NCBI RefSeq assembly: GCF_010671925.1
Contig: NZ_JAAHIH010000001.1
Span: 310,001-374,000, forward strand
From: Moorena sp. SIOASIH
GTDB lineage: Bacteria > Cyanobacteriota > Cyanobacteriia > Cyanobacteriales > Coleofasciculaceae
Length of the DNA: 64,000 nucleotides
Direction of reading: 5' to 3'
This document shows positions 63,298 to 64,000 of the stretch, one piece after another (position 1 is the stretch's first letter; every line of letters starts with the position of its first letter). The notes below the pieces were generated by a model, which was not told where the DNA came from, did no database searches, and worked only from the letters and a program-made list of their open reading frames with translations. The position numbers were made by a program, and so were the translations under genes.

Positions 63298-64000
63298 AAA
63301 ACTTTCTTAAACTGTTCTATAAAACGTGAACATCGCGGACAAAAACGTCACAACGACGCCTGTTTACTTCCTGTTTCAACTAGGACTGTCGGCAGCACCC
63401 TATCCACAGGCTTCAAATCGGCTGGAACCCAACCTAATATTGAATTTGAGGTGACAACTTTGTTGCTTATCTCCGTTATTTTCGGGAGATTTAAAACTGA
63501 TGGCTTTACTCAGTTACCTTTTCGCAGGCTACCCACTCTTGTAGAAGATTATCTGGATGTCAAGCCTAATACTGTTATTGCTTGGTTATTGCATAGGCCC
63601 ATTGTACCACAATCCCAGAGGAGTTTTGTTGAAAACATGCGTAAAGTTACGCATGCGTAACTTTACGCATGTACTAGATTGCTACTCTCTTCCCATTATG
63701 AAACGATTTGGGGGTTTTCAAGTCTCCTCCCATCAATCCCATCCATTAAATACGCTAGCATTAAGGCTCAGTTAAATCGGCTAGAAACCGCTCAGATTAA
63801 AGATTCCATAAACTTTGCGGATCTAACCTTTCTCTCACTGCATTCTGTACAGTGGGTAGACTAGTACCAAGTGCGCTCACCCTCCAGTTTTGTGGTGGCA
63901 ACAGTCCAGGATAATTTTTTCTGGAAAGGACACCGGAAAGCTGGAGGATGTTGAAAAATAATGCTGCCAATGTCAGTCAAAACCACCCATGGGAATGTGT
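63298..64000. other. 700-bp right end, no gene seen
   Basis: Contains open frames of 123 and 72 codons without family resemblance or ribosome-binding sites, the 38-bp palindrome, and at 63882-63955 a CCTCCAG/CTGGAGG inverted pair that may belong to a gene or element beyond the window. Confidence 0.5.
63635..63672. repeat. 38-bp perfect palindrome of nested 16-mers
   Basis: ACATGCGTAAAGTTACGCA (63635-63653) and TGCGTAACTTTACGCATGT (63654-63672) are exact reverse complements with no loop. Each half also contains the inverted pair GCGTAA/TTACGC. Confidence 0.85.

Noticed and set aside
63289-63660. 123-codon frame at the right end
   Set aside because: No recognisable domain, starts inside the TPR gene's start region on the other strand and reads into the palindrome.

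Overview
The window looks like the chromosome of a large-genome, filamentous, probably marine cyanobacterium of the Moorena/Coleofasciculus type. The evidence is the very frequent HIP1 octamer GCGATCGC, many 7-bp tandem repeats (CCCTACT, GGGAATA, GCAAGAG and similar), cyanobacterium-typical proteins (DUF3110, an Npun_F0813-like protein, phytol-kinase-like protein, SLH plus GHL10 glycosidase, cyanobacterial SdhA) and many IS200/IS605-type remnants. The genus is an inference.

Layout. 1-6.4 kb: the end of an OmpA-like gene, then ureD-ureA-ureB-ureC with ureA and ureB separated by 1.2 kb of repeat-rich DNA. 6.4-9.1 kb: a TMEM14-like protein and a zinc-ribbon-less TnpB-like nuclease behind a near-consensus promoter. 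9.4-14.2 kb: a PD-(D/E)XK-like protein, a rearranged TetR/hydrolase scar, and an SDR, a bicupin and a thioredoxin-reductase-like enzyme. 14.4-22.9 kb (minus strand): a TPR/STAND ATPase, a lipoprotein, a REC-GGDEF-EAL protein and a CBS histidine kinase. 24.1-36.2 kb: four NAD-metabolism genes on the minus strand (nadE, an NrtR-like Nudix protein overlapping nadD, and pncB), interrupted by an MscS channel and by a plus-strand gene fusing a periplasmic binding protein to a complete pentameric ligand-gated ion channel. 36.6-43.8 kb: a 49-aa protein, a GST, a phytol-kinase-like protein, yidD, D-Ala-D-Ala dipeptidase, a DUF3110 protein, murQ and a site-2 protease. 43.8-46.8 kb: a graveyard of fragments (broken TnpB element, headless methyltransferase, a 150-bp copy of the dipeptidase gene, an IS1 remnant). 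46.8-50.8 kb: a methyltransferase, an FAD oxidoreductase and an SDR. 50.9-52.9 kb: an intact IscB element with a predicted omega RNA, splitting a four-helix-bundle (S23-like) gene. 53.2-63.3 kb: SLH-GHL10 glycosidase, an ADP-ribosylglycohydrolase split by a non-autonomous element, an HTH protein with a membrane partner, an Npun_F0813-like protein, a MITE, tRNA-Arg(TCT), sdhA and a TPR protein.

How it fits together. Urea hydrolysis, NAD synthesis/salvage and peptidoglycan recycling (dipeptidase, MurQ) are the recognisable metabolic themes. The most striking theme is RNA-guided nuclease relatives: one intact IscB, one intact but zinc-ribbon-less TnpB, one TnpB broken by a small dispersed repeat, one TnpB N-terminal relic and one non-autonomous derivative, all within 64 kb. 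Short palindromic repeats (GGCCAAAAGGCC type, TTCGCGTAGCG type, GGGCAGGATGCCC type) have entered several coding regions, mostly in frame. A structured, promoter-proximal RNA candidate lies at 23.8 kb. I saw no CRISPR array, rRNA operon or prophage.
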